Source: Gemmatimonadota bacterium | GTDB taxonomy: Bacteria; Gemmatimonadota; Gemmatimonadetes; Longimicrobiales; Gaopeijiaceae | NCBI GenBank assembly: GCA_022822325.1 | Contig: JAJEBW010000020.1 | Span: forward strand, 1-64,000 | DNA length: 64,000 nt | Reading direction: 5' to 3' | Shown here: piece by piece, positions 45,417 to 53,626 of the stretch | Numbering within the stretch: position 1 is the stretch's first letter | Layout of the letters: each line of letters starts with the position of its first letter | The notes under the pieces: model-generated | What the model saw: only the letters and a program-made list of their open reading frames with translations | Databases searched by the model: none | Told to the model about the DNA's origin: nothing | Position numbers and translations under genes: made by a program

Positions 45417-45857
45417 ATGAGAATTCTCGCTTCGGCGCTCTGCGATCGCGCGGCCGCGTCGCCCGAAGGCAAGCTCGACATTCACGGCGCGTTCCACGAT
45501 CTCTACGCCCCGGGATTCCCCGCGCGGCAGGAACGCATGGTCCTCGTTCTGGTGCTGGAGTGGGACCGAACCGATTCGGGACACTACACATTCCGGGTCG
45601 ACGTGACCGGTCCGCGGGGCCGCCGGGTGCTCACGGTGGAGGGCCGGTCCGAGGTCGCTCCCCGCCCGGGAGACCGGCCGCCGCCGCGCACTCGTCTGGT
45701 CATGCCGCTGGAAGATGTGGTCTTTCCGGAGAGGGGCCGCTACGACTTTCGCGTCACCGCGAAGGGGCGGAAGCTGAAGGGTCCGGTGCTCTACCTGATC
45801 GAGGCGGAGGGGGAGGGGCGAGGGGGCGGCAGGGCCGGCGCTACCCGACCCGCTTGA
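45417..45857 (+). CDS. DUF6941-like protein
   Basis: 146 residues; the pattern ILASALCDRAAASPEGKLDI, HGAFHDLYAPGFPARQERMV, GHYTFRVDVTGPRGRRVLTV and PLEDVVFPERGRYDFRV fits the DUF6941 family, a beta-sandwich protein of unknown role. It is divergent from the 44880-45185 gene across 231 bp and overlaps the 3' end of the ICMT-like gene by 17 bp (convergent). Confidence 0.7.
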   Translation: MRILASALCDRAAASPEGKLDIHGAFHDLYAPGFPARQERMVLVLVLEWDRTDSGHYTFRVDVTGPRGRRVLTVEGRSEVAPRPGDRPPPRTRLVMPLEDVVFPERGRYDFRVTAKGRKLKGPVLYLIEAEGEGRGGGRAGATRPA

Positions 45858-46395
45858 GGGCCAGAAGCGCGAAGGCGGCCAGCGCGCCGAGCAGCGCCTC
45901 CCACTCGCGATTGCGCAGGTAGCGGTCCAGGGCGAAGCGGACGCCGGATGGGGCGGGGCCGGGAGGGCGGTAGCGGAAGGGGGGGGCGATGCGGGGGAAG
46001 AGCGCGGGGACGGAATCGTGGTAGTGGCGGTAGCGGTCGCCGAAGCGACGGGTCAGCGATTCGTCCTCGGAGGCGATGGCGGCCCGGTAGATCCACGCGA
46101 AGAATGCGACGAAGAGGAGGCCGGGCCAGAGGGTCGCCGCCGCCAGCCAGCCCCCGAGACCGATGACAAGCGTTCCCAGGTAGAGGGGATTGCGGGTGAA
46201 GGCGTAGGGCCCCGAGACGGCCAGCTCGCGATCCTTGGCCAGGACTCCCGCCGCCCACCCGCGGATGGCCAGACCGGCGAGCACGACCGCGCCCCCCGCC
46301 AGGAGCGACGCCGGGGTCGGTTCGGCCAGCCACCAGGCTGCGATGGCGAGAAGCCAGGCCGCGCGGAGGCGGGACTTGCGGCGGACCGGCCTCAG
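45841..46395 (-). CDS. Isoprenylcysteine carboxylmethyltransferase-family membrane protein
   Basis: 184 residues if translation starts at CTG 46395, which overlaps the upstream stop as CTGA and has GGGAG 10 nt before it. The first in-frame ATG/GTG/TTG is GTG 46284, but family-like sequence extends upstream of it (WWLAEPTPASLLAGGAV before LAGLAIRGWAAGVL), so that start would truncate the domain. Family core: GPYAFTRNPLYLGTLVIGLG and EDESLTRRFGDRYRHY. Four to five membrane helices. Last gene of the tonB-porX-msbA-lpxL envelope operon; methylation or phospholipid modification is possible. Confidence 0.75.
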   Translation of the reverse strand: MRPVRRKSRLRAAWLLAIAAWWLAEPTPASLLAGGAVVLAGLAIRGWAAGVLAKDRELAVSGPYAFTRNPLYLGTLVIGLGGWLAAATLWPGLLFVAFFAWIYRAAIASEDESLTRRFGDRYRHYHDSVPALFPRIAPPFRYRPPGPAPSGVRFALDRYLRNREWEALLGALAAFALLALKRVG

Positions 46396-47921
46396 CGCCC
46401 GGGATCTCCCGGCGGCGTTGCGGGAACCACCGATTCCAGGAACATCTCCAGCTCCGGATACAGGAAGCCCATGTCGGCGCGCATGTACACCACCAGTCGT
46501 CGCTCGTCGTCGGAGATGTGCACTTCGGCATCGCTTCCTTCCCCGAAGAGATCGTTTTCCGGAAGGATCGGCCGGACCACGGTCGTGCGGAATGTCCCGG
46601 CCGGAACCTCAATCTCGTCCTTGCGAAGCACCTCCAGAACGACCGGATTGCCTTCGTCCTTGAAGTAGCGGTTCAGGGTGTGCGTCTCCCCGACCCGGAG
46701 CGGCATGGCCCGCACGAAGTACAGGAAGGCGAGGTCGTCCAGGGGAAGCGCGGTCGGCATCGCCCAGGTGGTGTCGTGGTCGAGGCGGTGAACGAGACGT
46801 TGCTCGGGATGGAAATCGTAGAAGCGGATGCGCTTTCCCGACCTCTGGCTCTTCCTGAAGCGGCGCGAAACGAGGGTCTCGGGGTCGAGCCAGCTTGAGA
46901 GCGTGTCGTTCATTCCGAACCCCAGCGCGCTCCCGCGGATCTCCCAGGTGACGGGCCAGGTCGCGAATCCATTGACCTCTTCCGGATCGCCGATCCTCAT
47001 CCGCGCTTCGCCGCCGCCCAACACGCTGGCCCGCAACCGATAGTGCAGCTCCTCGCCGGGCCCGAAGGGGATGTTCGCCACGCGGTGCGTCTCGGCGGCC
47101 AGGGTGTCCAGAACCAGGAGGCTGTTGCGGGGACTGGAATTCACGGTTTGCGCGCGGGCGGCGCCGGGCCAGACGGAGAGGAGCGCCAGTGCGAGCGCGG
47201 GGGTCAGAGCGCGAAGACGGAGGATCTGCCGCAGCGTGCGCAGGAAACGGAAGCGCGAAGGCCGGGTGCGGATGTCGTGGCGGCGCTCGCAGGGAATGGC
47301 CTCGACGCGGCGGGCGTGCGGAAGCAGGGCGCGGGCGAGCTCGGCATTCGCGGCCCAGCCGTCGGTTCGGATCAGCGGACGGGCGCCCACGGAGTCGAGC
47401 GCCTTGCGGACCACGACGACGCGGAAGGCGCGAAATCCCTGGAGGTGTTCCGCGCCCGGCCCCAGGATGATGCGTCCCAGCCACCGCGCAAGACGCGCCG
47501 CGCGGGAAGGAGACGGTCGCTCGACCACCGCCCCGGATGCGCCCGCAACTTCGCCCTGGACGACGTCGGCGCCCCCTTCGAAGGTTTTGGCCATTGCGCG
47601 CAGATCCTCCGGGTGTTCGGTGAAGTCGGCCTGCATGGTCACGATCGCGTCGCGTTTGGGATAGCTCGAAAACGCCGCCGCCGCGCGCAGGAGCTTTTCC
47701 AGGGCCGGTCCATAGCCCAGCGGCTCGTCGTTGCACAGGATGGTGAGCGGCATGACCTGCCGGTACCTGTCGAGGAGCTCCCCGGTGCCGTCGCGGGAGC
47801 CGTCGTCGAGGACGAAGACATGGAAGTCGCGACCCATCTCGGTCATCACCTCGCGGATCTTCCAGAGGAGGACGCCGATGGTGCGCTCTTCGTCGCGGCT
47901 GGGAATGCAGATCAGGTACAT
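46392..47921 (-). CDS. Family 2 glycosyltransferase fused to a DUF3108 domain
   Basis: 509 residues. Residues 1-about 230 are a DPM1-like GT2 (IPSRDEERTIGVLLWKIREV, VLDDGSRDGTGELLDRY, the DxD-equivalent MQADFTEHPEDL). Then a single hydrophobic segment with signal-peptide character (LTPALALALLSVWPGAARA, about residues 240-259) leads to a DUF3108 domain (GPGEELHYRLRASVLGGGEA, FYDFHPEQRLVHRLDHDTTW, VPAGTFRTTVVRP). The fusion implies a cytoplasmic sugar transferase joined to a periplasmic domain. No in-frame start was found near the join, so a fusion is preferred over two genes. Confidence 0.82.
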   Translation of the reverse strand: MYLICIPSRDEERTIGVLLWKIREVMTEMGRDFHVFVLDDGSRDGTGELLDRYRQVMPLTILCNDEPLGYGPALEKLLRAAAAFSSYPKRDAIVTMQADFTEHPEDLRAMAKTFEGGADVVQGEVAGASGAVVERPSPSRAARLARWLGRIILGPGAEHLQGFRAFRVVVVRKALDSVGARPLIRTDGWAANAELARALLPHARRVEAIPCERRHDIRTRPSRFRFLRTLRQILRLRALTPALALALLSVWPGAARAQTVNSSPRNSLLVLDTLAAETHRVANIPFGPGEELHYRLRASVLGGGEARMRIGDPEEVNGFATWPVTWEIRGSALGFGMNDTLSSWLDPETLVSRRFRKSQRSGKRIRFYDFHPEQRLVHRLDHDTTWAMPTALPLDDLAFLYFVRAMPLRVGETHTLNRYFKDEGNPVVLEVLRKDEIEVPAGTFRTTVVRPILPENDLFGEGSDAEVHISDDERRLVVYMRADMGFLYPELEMFLESVVPATPPGDPGR

Positions 47922-47957
47922 GACTTGAAGCTAACGACCGGCGAGGCGAACGACCGG

Positions 47958-49088
47958 CTACCCGGATCTTCGCGGCGGGGCGGCGGCCGGTGGGCGAATG
48001 GCGGAATCGGGCGCGGCGGCTTCGGGGCCTTCGGGGAAAGAGGACGCGACCGCGTCCGGTTGGCGATTGGGACGCGCGGAACCGGAGACGGGTTGCCCGG
48101 CGGCGACCTCGGGCGGGGGCGTCTTCCAGCGGCGGTGGTGCCAGAGATACTGTTCCGGGTGGGCCCGAACCCACTCTTCGATGCGGGTCGTGAAGGCCTG
48201 GGTGATCGCGGCGGCCGCCTCCTCGCGGCTGCCATCCCCGGGCCCCTGCGGGCGCCACCCCTCCGAGAGCGGCTCCAGGTGAATCGTGTAGCGCGGCCGC
48301 CACCCCCTCTCGCGAACGCCGATCAGGGTGATGATCAGCGCTCCCGAGCGCATGGCGAGCACCGCCGGGCCGCGCGCGGTCGATGCGGGACGCCCGAAGA
48401 ATCGCGTGAAGATCCCCGCGCGGCGCGCATCCTGGTCGCCCATGATGCCGATGACCCGCCCTGCGCGCAGCGAGCGCAGTACCCCCCGCCGCGCCTCTCC
48501 CCGCGGTATGATCCCGAAGCCCAGCCGTTCGCGCGACCGCGTGAGGTAGCGGTCGAAGCGCTCGTTGCGTTGCCGCGCGACCACGATATCCATCGGGTGG
48601 CCGTGCGCGACCACCGCCGCCCCCCCCAGCTCCCAGTTTCCGAGATGGGCGCTCACCGCCACCACCCCCCGCCCCTCCCGCGCCGCCCTCTCGAGCAGCT
48701 CCGTCCCCACCACGACGGTGCGTTTGCGGAGCGCCGCCCGCGTCATCCCGGCCAGGCGAAAGGTCGCCACCGCCTCGCGGCAGAAGTGCGCATAGGACCG
48801 CCGCCCCACCCGCCGCCGCCACCCCGCGCCGCGCTCCGGGAAAGCGGCTCCCAGGTGTTCCTCCACGACCCCCCAGCGCGGCCGCCCCACCCGGGCCGCC
48901 AGCCACCCGATCCCCGCCCCCACCCGGTCGGCCACCACCTCGGGCAGAACCCGGCAGAGCGCCGCCACCGCGCGCAGGCAACCGTACTCGATCCGGTGGC
49001 GCCAGGCGCGGCCACCGCTTCGCTTCCCCCGGGAACCCCGCCGTCCCCCGCCGCCGCCCCGCGCCCGCTTTGGCCGCCCGGCAGTCAT
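47958..49088 (-). CDS. LpxL/HtrB-type lipid acyltransferase
   Basis: 376 residues. Acyltransferase motif SAHLGNWELGGAAV (H-x4-E type) about residue 165, then GDQDARRAGIFTRFFGRPAS and QYLWHHRRWKT at the end of the catalytic region, as in the lipid A biosynthesis acyltransferase family. The first 30 residues are basic low-complexity. The C-terminal 55 residues are Pro/Ala-rich. Works on lipid A or another membrane lipid; sits between msbA and the glycosyltransferase gene. Confidence 0.88.
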   Translation of the reverse strand: MTAGRPKRARGGGGGRRGSRGKRSGGRAWRHRIEYGCLRAVAALCRVLPEVVADRVGAGIGWLAARVGRPRWGVVEEHLGAAFPERGAGWRRRVGRRSYAHFCREAVATFRLAGMTRAALRKRTVVVGTELLERAAREGRGVVAVSAHLGNWELGGAAVVAHGHPMDIVVARQRNERFDRYLTRSRERLGFGIIPRGEARRGVLRSLRAGRVIGIMGDQDARRAGIFTRFFGRPASTARGPAVLAMRSGALIITLIGVRERGWRPRYTIHLEPLSEGWRPQGPGDGSREEAAAAITQAFTTRIEEWVRAHPEQYLWHHRRWKTPPPEVAAGQPVSGSARPNRQPDAVASSFPEGPEAAAPDSAIRPPAAAPPRRSG

Positions 49089-49161
49089 TTTCCCGCCTTC
49101 CCGCGCGGTCCGTCCCCGCCCTCCCGGCCGGTCCTGCCCGTTTCCGCCAATCCTTCCCCCT

Positions 49162-51159
49162 TCATTCGGCCTGTCGTCCCTGCAATCGACGGTACAAACC
49201 CCCTTGCGCCATCAGCTCGACATGCGTTCCTTTCTGTACGATTCTTCCTCCGTCCACCACAAGAATCCGGTCGGCGCGCCGAATGGTCGAGAGCCGGTGC
49301 GCAATCACGAAGACCGTCCGTCCCACGATCAGCCCCTCCAGCGCCGCCTGCACCAGCCGCTCCGACTGCGAGTCCAGCGCGCTCGTCGCCTCGTCGAGGA
49401 TCAGGATCGGAGGATCGCGCAAGATGGCGCGGGCAATGGCGATCCGTTGCCTCTGTCCCCCCGAGAGGGTGGCCCCGCGCTCGCCCACCACGGTGTCGTA
49501 GCGATCGGGCAGGGCCTGGATGAAGTCGTGCGCGTGCGCCGCCCGGGCCGCCGCCTCGATCCGCTCCGGGGATGCGTCTCCACTTCCATAGGCGATGTTG
49601 GCGCGCACCGTGTCGTGAAAGAGGACCGAATCCTGCGAGACGATTCCCAGACTTGCGCGCAGCGATCGAATGCGGTAGTCGCGGATATCCACTCCATCGA
49701 TCTCGACGGCCCCCGCGGACGGCTCGAAGAAGCGTCCCAGAAGATCGACGATCGAGGTCTTGCCCGCGCCGCTGGGACCGGTAATCGCGACCATCGCACC
49801 CGCCGGCGCCCGAAAATCGATCTCCCGCAGAACGGGGCGGCCCGGCCGATACTCGAGCGAAACCCGGCGAAAGCGGATCTCGCGCTGCACTCCGGCGAAG
49901 GGACGCGCGCGGGGCCGGTCGCGAATTTCGATCGGCGCGTCGAGGAATTCGAAGATTCGTTCCGCCGCCACCAGGCCGGGCTGCACCAGGGCGGGGAGCT
50001 TGCTCAGGTACTTGACAGGGGCGTAGAGTCTGGCGGAAAGCAGGATGAATCCGATGAACTCCTGGCCGGTAAGCGATCCTTCCACCACCACCATGCGGGC
50101 GCCGTACCACAAGAGGATGGCGGTGCCGAATGCGACCAGAACCTCGGTCATGGGTGCGGCCAGCGCGCGCAAACGCACGGTGCGCATGAAGATGCGGAAG
50201 TAGTCGCCGGTCAGCGCGGCAAAGCGCCCCGCCTCGGTCGCCTCCGCGGACGCCGACTTGACCATCCGCACACCCGCGACCGTCTCCTGGATGCGGGAAT
50301 TGACTTCTCCGGCCGCGTGCAGAATCATGCGGTCGCCGCGACGGAGCCGGCGCACGAGCGGACCCCAGATGACCATGGTGGCCGGCACGACGACGAAGGC
50401 GGCGACGGTCAGCCGAAAGGAGACCAGCATCATCCAGGCGAGGGTGGCGGCGAAGGCGAGGAGCGACGAGAGAGACTTGATCAGTTCGGCGGTGACCAGG
50501 GTGCGCAACTGCTCGACATCGTGGGTGAGGCGCGAGACGATCTGGCCGGTCCGCACCCGCGCGAAAAAGGCGAGGTCGAGCTGGAGGAGATGGCTGTAGA
50601 CGCTGCGGCGGAGGTCGCGCATGACCCCCTGTTCGACGCGCGCCGAGAGGCAGGTGCGGGCGAAGTCGGCTGCGCTGCGGAGCGCGATCAGCGCCAGAAT
50701 CAGGACGATGATTCCCCCCACCACAGCCTGCGGTTCGCCCTCCAGATCGACGAAGCGGCCCGCCGTCGCCTCCAGGATGCGGCCCATCCGGTCGGAGGAG
50801 GTCGCGGCCGCGGCTCCCGGTCCCGCGCCCGCGTCCCCCGCGCTTCCCCCGAAGACCGTTCCCAGGAAGGGGATGAAGACCACGATCGAGAAGGCGTCCA
50901 GCGCCGCGTAGAGCGCGCTCGCCAGCGCCGCCAGGAGGAAGGGCCACCGGTGCGGTCCCAGCAGCCCCACGATCCTTCGCCAGGGGACGCCCCCCGCCCA
51001 GCCCATCCCCGTCGCCGCGCGCGATTTCTCCACGTCCCCCGGGCGCTCGCCGCCGCCCCCCCCCTCCCCGCTCCCCGTCCCCCGCGCCGGATCGCTCTCC
51101 GTCCCGGCCCCCTGCCCGCGCCCCATCCCCTTTTCCCGCCTCATTGCGCGCGCCACCAC
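49162..51159 (-). CDS. MsbA-type ABC transporter (lipid flippase)
   Basis: 665 residues. Six-helix ABC exporter permease domain followed by an ATPase domain: Walker A GPSGAGKTSIVDLLGR, Q-loop SQDSVLFHDTV, signature LSGGQRQRIAIARA, Walker B PPILILDEATSALD. The first 60 residues are Gly/Arg/Ser-rich and probably not part of the fold; starts such as the ATG before GWAGGVPWRR are alternatives. MsbA-like proteins flip lipid A core; the adjacent lpxL and glycosyltransferase genes fit. 10 nt after porX. Confidence 0.9.
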   Translation of the reverse strand: MVARAMRREKGMGRGQGAGTESDPARGTGSGEGGGGGERPGDVEKSRAATGMGWAGGVPWRRIVGLLGPHRWPFLLAALASALYAALDAFSIVVFIPFLGTVFGGSAGDAGAGPGAAAATSSDRMGRILEATAGRFVDLEGEPQAVVGGIIVLILALIALRSAADFARTCLSARVEQGVMRDLRRSVYSHLLQLDLAFFARVRTGQIVSRLTHDVEQLRTLVTAELIKSLSSLLAFAATLAWMMLVSFRLTVAAFVVVPATMVIWGPLVRRLRRGDRMILHAAGEVNSRIQETVAGVRMVKSASAEATEAGRFAALTGDYFRIFMRTVRLRALAAPMTEVLVAFGTAILLWYGARMVVVEGSLTGQEFIGFILLSARLYAPVKYLSKLPALVQPGLVAAERIFEFLDAPIEIRDRPRARPFAGVQREIRFRRVSLEYRPGRPVLREIDFRAPAGAMVAITGPSGAGKTSIVDLLGRFFEPSAGAVEIDGVDIRDYRIRSLRASLGIVSQDSVLFHDTVRANIAYGSGDASPERIEAAARAAHAHDFIQALPDRYDTVVGERGATLSGGQRQRIAIARAILRDPPILILDEATSALDSQSERLVQAALEGLIVGRTVFVIAHRLSTIRRADRILVVDGGRIVQKGTHVELMAQGGLYRRLQGRQAE

Positions 51160-51169
51160 CGGCGGCCTC

Positions 51170-52735
51170 TCAGCCCCTGGGCCTCAGCACCGCCACCGGC
51201 ACGATCATCTCCTCGGGCGAGATGCCGCCGTGCAGGAACGAGTTGCGATAACGGCGCTGGTACTCGCGCAGCTTGGTGGGATAGACGAAGAAGTAGTCGT
51301 CCAGAGCGATCAGGCAGGTCGTGCCCGGCCGCGACCCGGGCAGCCGCAGATCGGAGAGGCGCGCGGTGGCCAGAGCCGAGTTGCGGTCGCGCACCCGCAG
51401 ATTGCCCCCGAACTTGTAGCGCAGATTGGGGCTCGCGCCGCGTCGCGCATAGACGGTTGCGGGACGCCGGCAGTGGATGCTCCCGTGATCGGTGGTGAAT
51501 ACGACGCGCCGACCCGCCGCGGCCGCCTCCTTCAGGACGGCGAATACGGTCGAACGTTCGAACCAGGAGCGCGTCAACTGGCGGAGCGCGGCTGCGTCCT
51601 TGGCCACCTCCATGAGGATCGGCGACTCCGCGCGGCCGTGCGTCATCAGATCCACAAAGTTGAAGACCAGCGCCACCACCGTCCCCCGCTGGCGGGTCGC
51701 GGCCCGAATCCGCCCCTGCACCTGCTCCGACTTCAGATCGGTGAAAACTTTCTCGTAGTGGACCGGAACCTCGCGCCCCGCAAGCCGCCGCAACTGTTCG
51801 CGCAGCAGCTCCTCCTCGTGAACGTTCATCGAGCCTTCGTCGTGGTGCGACGTCCACCACTCCGGCCGGGTCGCGGCGATGCGGTCGGGAAAGAGGCCCG
51901 AAAAGATGGCGTTGCGGGCGTAGGGGGTGGCGGTCGGCAAAATCGAATAGTGGTAGCTCTCGTGAACGTCGAAGTAATCGCCGAGGAGAGGCGAGATCGC
52001 GCGCCACTGGTCGAAGCGCATGCAGTCCAGAATCACGAAGAGGACCGGTTCGCGGCCCAGAAGCGGGAGCAGACGGCGCTCCACCAGATCGACCGAGAGC
52101 TCGGGGCGGGTGCCCTGGCCGCGCATCCAGCCGGGGTAGCTCCGCACGATCCAGCGGCCGAAGTCGTGGCGGAGATCGTCCTGCAGCGCCTCCACGGTGT
52201 CGAGCAGCCCGGTTTCGCCCGCGCTCTCCAGCCGCAGATGCCAATCCACGAGGTCGCGGTACACCCGGGCAAAGTCGCGGGGACTGGCGGCCTGTTCGCG
52301 CATTCGCGTCAGTGCGGGCCACTGCGTGGCGAAGTCCCGGGCGGCGCGTTGCTGGCGGATCGTCGAGCCCTCCAGAATGCGGGTCACCACCGAGAGCACC
52401 TGGCGCGGACTCGTGGGCTTGACGAGGTAATCCTCCACCTGGCGCCCGATCGCCTCGGTCATCGTGCCGTCTTCGTCGGACTTGGTGACCATGACGACGC
52501 GGGCATGGGGATCGTCGCGGCGAATGAGCTGGAGCACCTCGAGACCGCGGCGGCCGGGCATGTGTTCGTCCAGGAGGACCAGATCGTAGGCGTGGGTGCG
52601 CAGCAGAGTCAGCGCGTCGTCGCCATTGGTGATGCCATCGACCTGATAGCCGCGCTGGCGCAGGAAGAGGAGGTGGGGACGGAGCAGATCGATCTCGTCG
52701 TCCACCCAGAGAATTCGCTTCGGCGCTCGTCGCAT
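51170..52735 (-). CDS. PorX-like response regulator with PglZ (alkaline-phosphatase superfamily) domain
   Basis: 521 residues. Receiver domain at the N-terminus (ILWVDDEIDLLRPHLLF; phospho-Asp in LVLLDEHMPG; MVTKSDEDGTMTEAIGR; VKPTSPRQVL). The C-terminal PglZ phosphodiesterase domain has FVILDCMRFDQW, nucleophile Thr in SILPTATPYARNAIFSG, ALVFNFVDLMTHGR and FTTDHGSIHC. This is the architecture of PorX, which regulates type IX secretion in Bacteroidota. Here it sits between tonB and msbA, and no T9SS gene is in the window. The cognate kinase is not adjacent. Confidence 0.9.
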   Translation of the reverse strand: MRRAPKRILWVDDEIDLLRPHLLFLRQRGYQVDGITNGDDALTLLRTHAYDLVLLDEHMPGRRGLEVLQLIRRDDPHARVVMVTKSDEDGTMTEAIGRQVEDYLVKPTSPRQVLSVVTRILEGSTIRQQRAARDFATQWPALTRMREQAASPRDFARVYRDLVDWHLRLESAGETGLLDTVEALQDDLRHDFGRWIVRSYPGWMRGQGTRPELSVDLVERRLLPLLGREPVLFVILDCMRFDQWRAISPLLGDYFDVHESYHYSILPTATPYARNAIFSGLFPDRIAATRPEWWTSHHDEGSMNVHEEELLREQLRRLAGREVPVHYEKVFTDLKSEQVQGRIRAATRQRGTVVALVFNFVDLMTHGRAESPILMEVAKDAAALRQLTRSWFERSTVFAVLKEAAAAGRRVVFTTDHGSIHCRRPATVYARRGASPNLRYKFGGNLRVRDRNSALATARLSDLRLPGSRPGTTCLIALDDYFFVYPTKLREYQRRYRNSFLHGGISPEEMIVPVAVLRPRG

Positions 52736-52744
52736 GGGGCGCGC

Positions 52745-53401
52745 CTACATGCTGATCCGGTAGTGGAACCAGGCCGTGACCGCCTCGCCGTCCTTCGTGC
52801 CGGGCCGAAAGAGCCACTGCGCCGCCTCGCGCATCAGTTGGCGGTTGAAGCCGCGGTCGCGCGTCGGGGGATCGAGCCGGGTGGAATCCGCGACCACCCG
52901 TCCGGCCATATCGACGAGGACCCAGACGCTGACCTCGGTGCCGCGCAGATCCCGGTTGGAGGGGGGGATGATCATCGAACGCGGGGTGGGGGGGAGGAGT
53001 CGTCCCAGCCCTTCGTCGCCGCTGCCGCCATCGCCGCTGCCCTCGCCTGCGGCCGCCCCGGGATCGCCCAGCCCCGGACGCTCGCCGAGCAGCGATTCCA
53101 GGTCAAAGGTGAACTCGTCCTCGATCTCCAACGGTTCGATCACGATCTCGACCGGAACCGGCACCCGCGGCCGCACGATCTCCGGCTCGGGCGGCTCGGC
53201 CACGTTGATCGCCCGCATTCCCCCGGCGGCGGCGCGGCTGTCGTTCTCGTCCGGGCCCGCCGCGGAGGTGTGCGCTTCGGGGATCGGCAACTCGCCGCGC
53301 GGCAGGAGAACCAGCAGGTGAAGAACCAGCGACGCGACGTAGGCGTACCTCCACCTCCTGCGATCGCGGCGGCGCCGGTCTCTGGTTTCCTCGTGACTCA
53401 T
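52745..53401 (-). CDS. TonB-like energy transducer
   Basis: 218 residues. N-terminal inner-membrane anchor (YAYVASLVLHLLVLLPRG), a Pro/Glu-rich periplasmic linker (EPPEPEIVRPRVPVPVEIVI), and a C-terminal TonB-type domain (GTEVSVWVLVDMAGRVVADS, followed by FNRQLMREAAQWLFRPGTKD). The linker contains a Gly/Asp/Ser-rich patch. First gene of the envelope operon; it could energise TonB-dependent receptors such as the SusC at 27.5 kb. ExbB/ExbD are not adjacent. Confidence 0.82.
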   Translation of the reverse strand: MSHEETRDRRRRDRRRWRYAYVASLVLHLLVLLPRGELPIPEAHTSAAGPDENDSRAAAGGMRAINVAEPPEPEIVRPRVPVPVEIVIEPLEIEDEFTFDLESLLGERPGLGDPGAAAGEGSGDGGSGDEGLGRLLPPTPRSMIIPPSNRDLRGTEVSVWVLVDMAGRVVADSTRLDPPTRDRGFNRQLMREAAQWLFRPGTKDGEAVTAWFHYRISM

Positions 53402-53469
53402 TGCGCGTGCGGCCCCCGCTGCGGTGCTCCCTCCCCGTTTCAGTCATCTCCCGGTATCAATCATATTAC

Positions 53470-53611
53470 CATCGTCGGGCGCCATCGCCGGAATCGGCTG
53501 CCATCGGCGAGGATGACTTTCCGTGGCCGGGATGGCTTTTGCATCTCCGGGACGGCATCGCCGGGATGGCCGGTGCGTCGCCGCGATCGGATCGCCGGGA
53601 CGACTTTGGAC
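53470..53611. repeat. Degenerate tandem repeats upstream of the SDR gene
   Basis: At least six imperfect copies of a roughly 18-nt element with consensus near CATCGCCGGGATGGC occur between 53470 and 53611, for example CATCGCCGGAATCGGC, GGCCGGGATGGCTTTT, CATCTCCGGGACGGC, CATCGCCGGGATGGC and ATCGCCGGGACGACTTT. They fill the divergent tonB-SDR gap up to the SD of the SDR gene. Confidence 0.7.
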
Positions 53612-53626
53612 CGAGGGAGGGATTCC

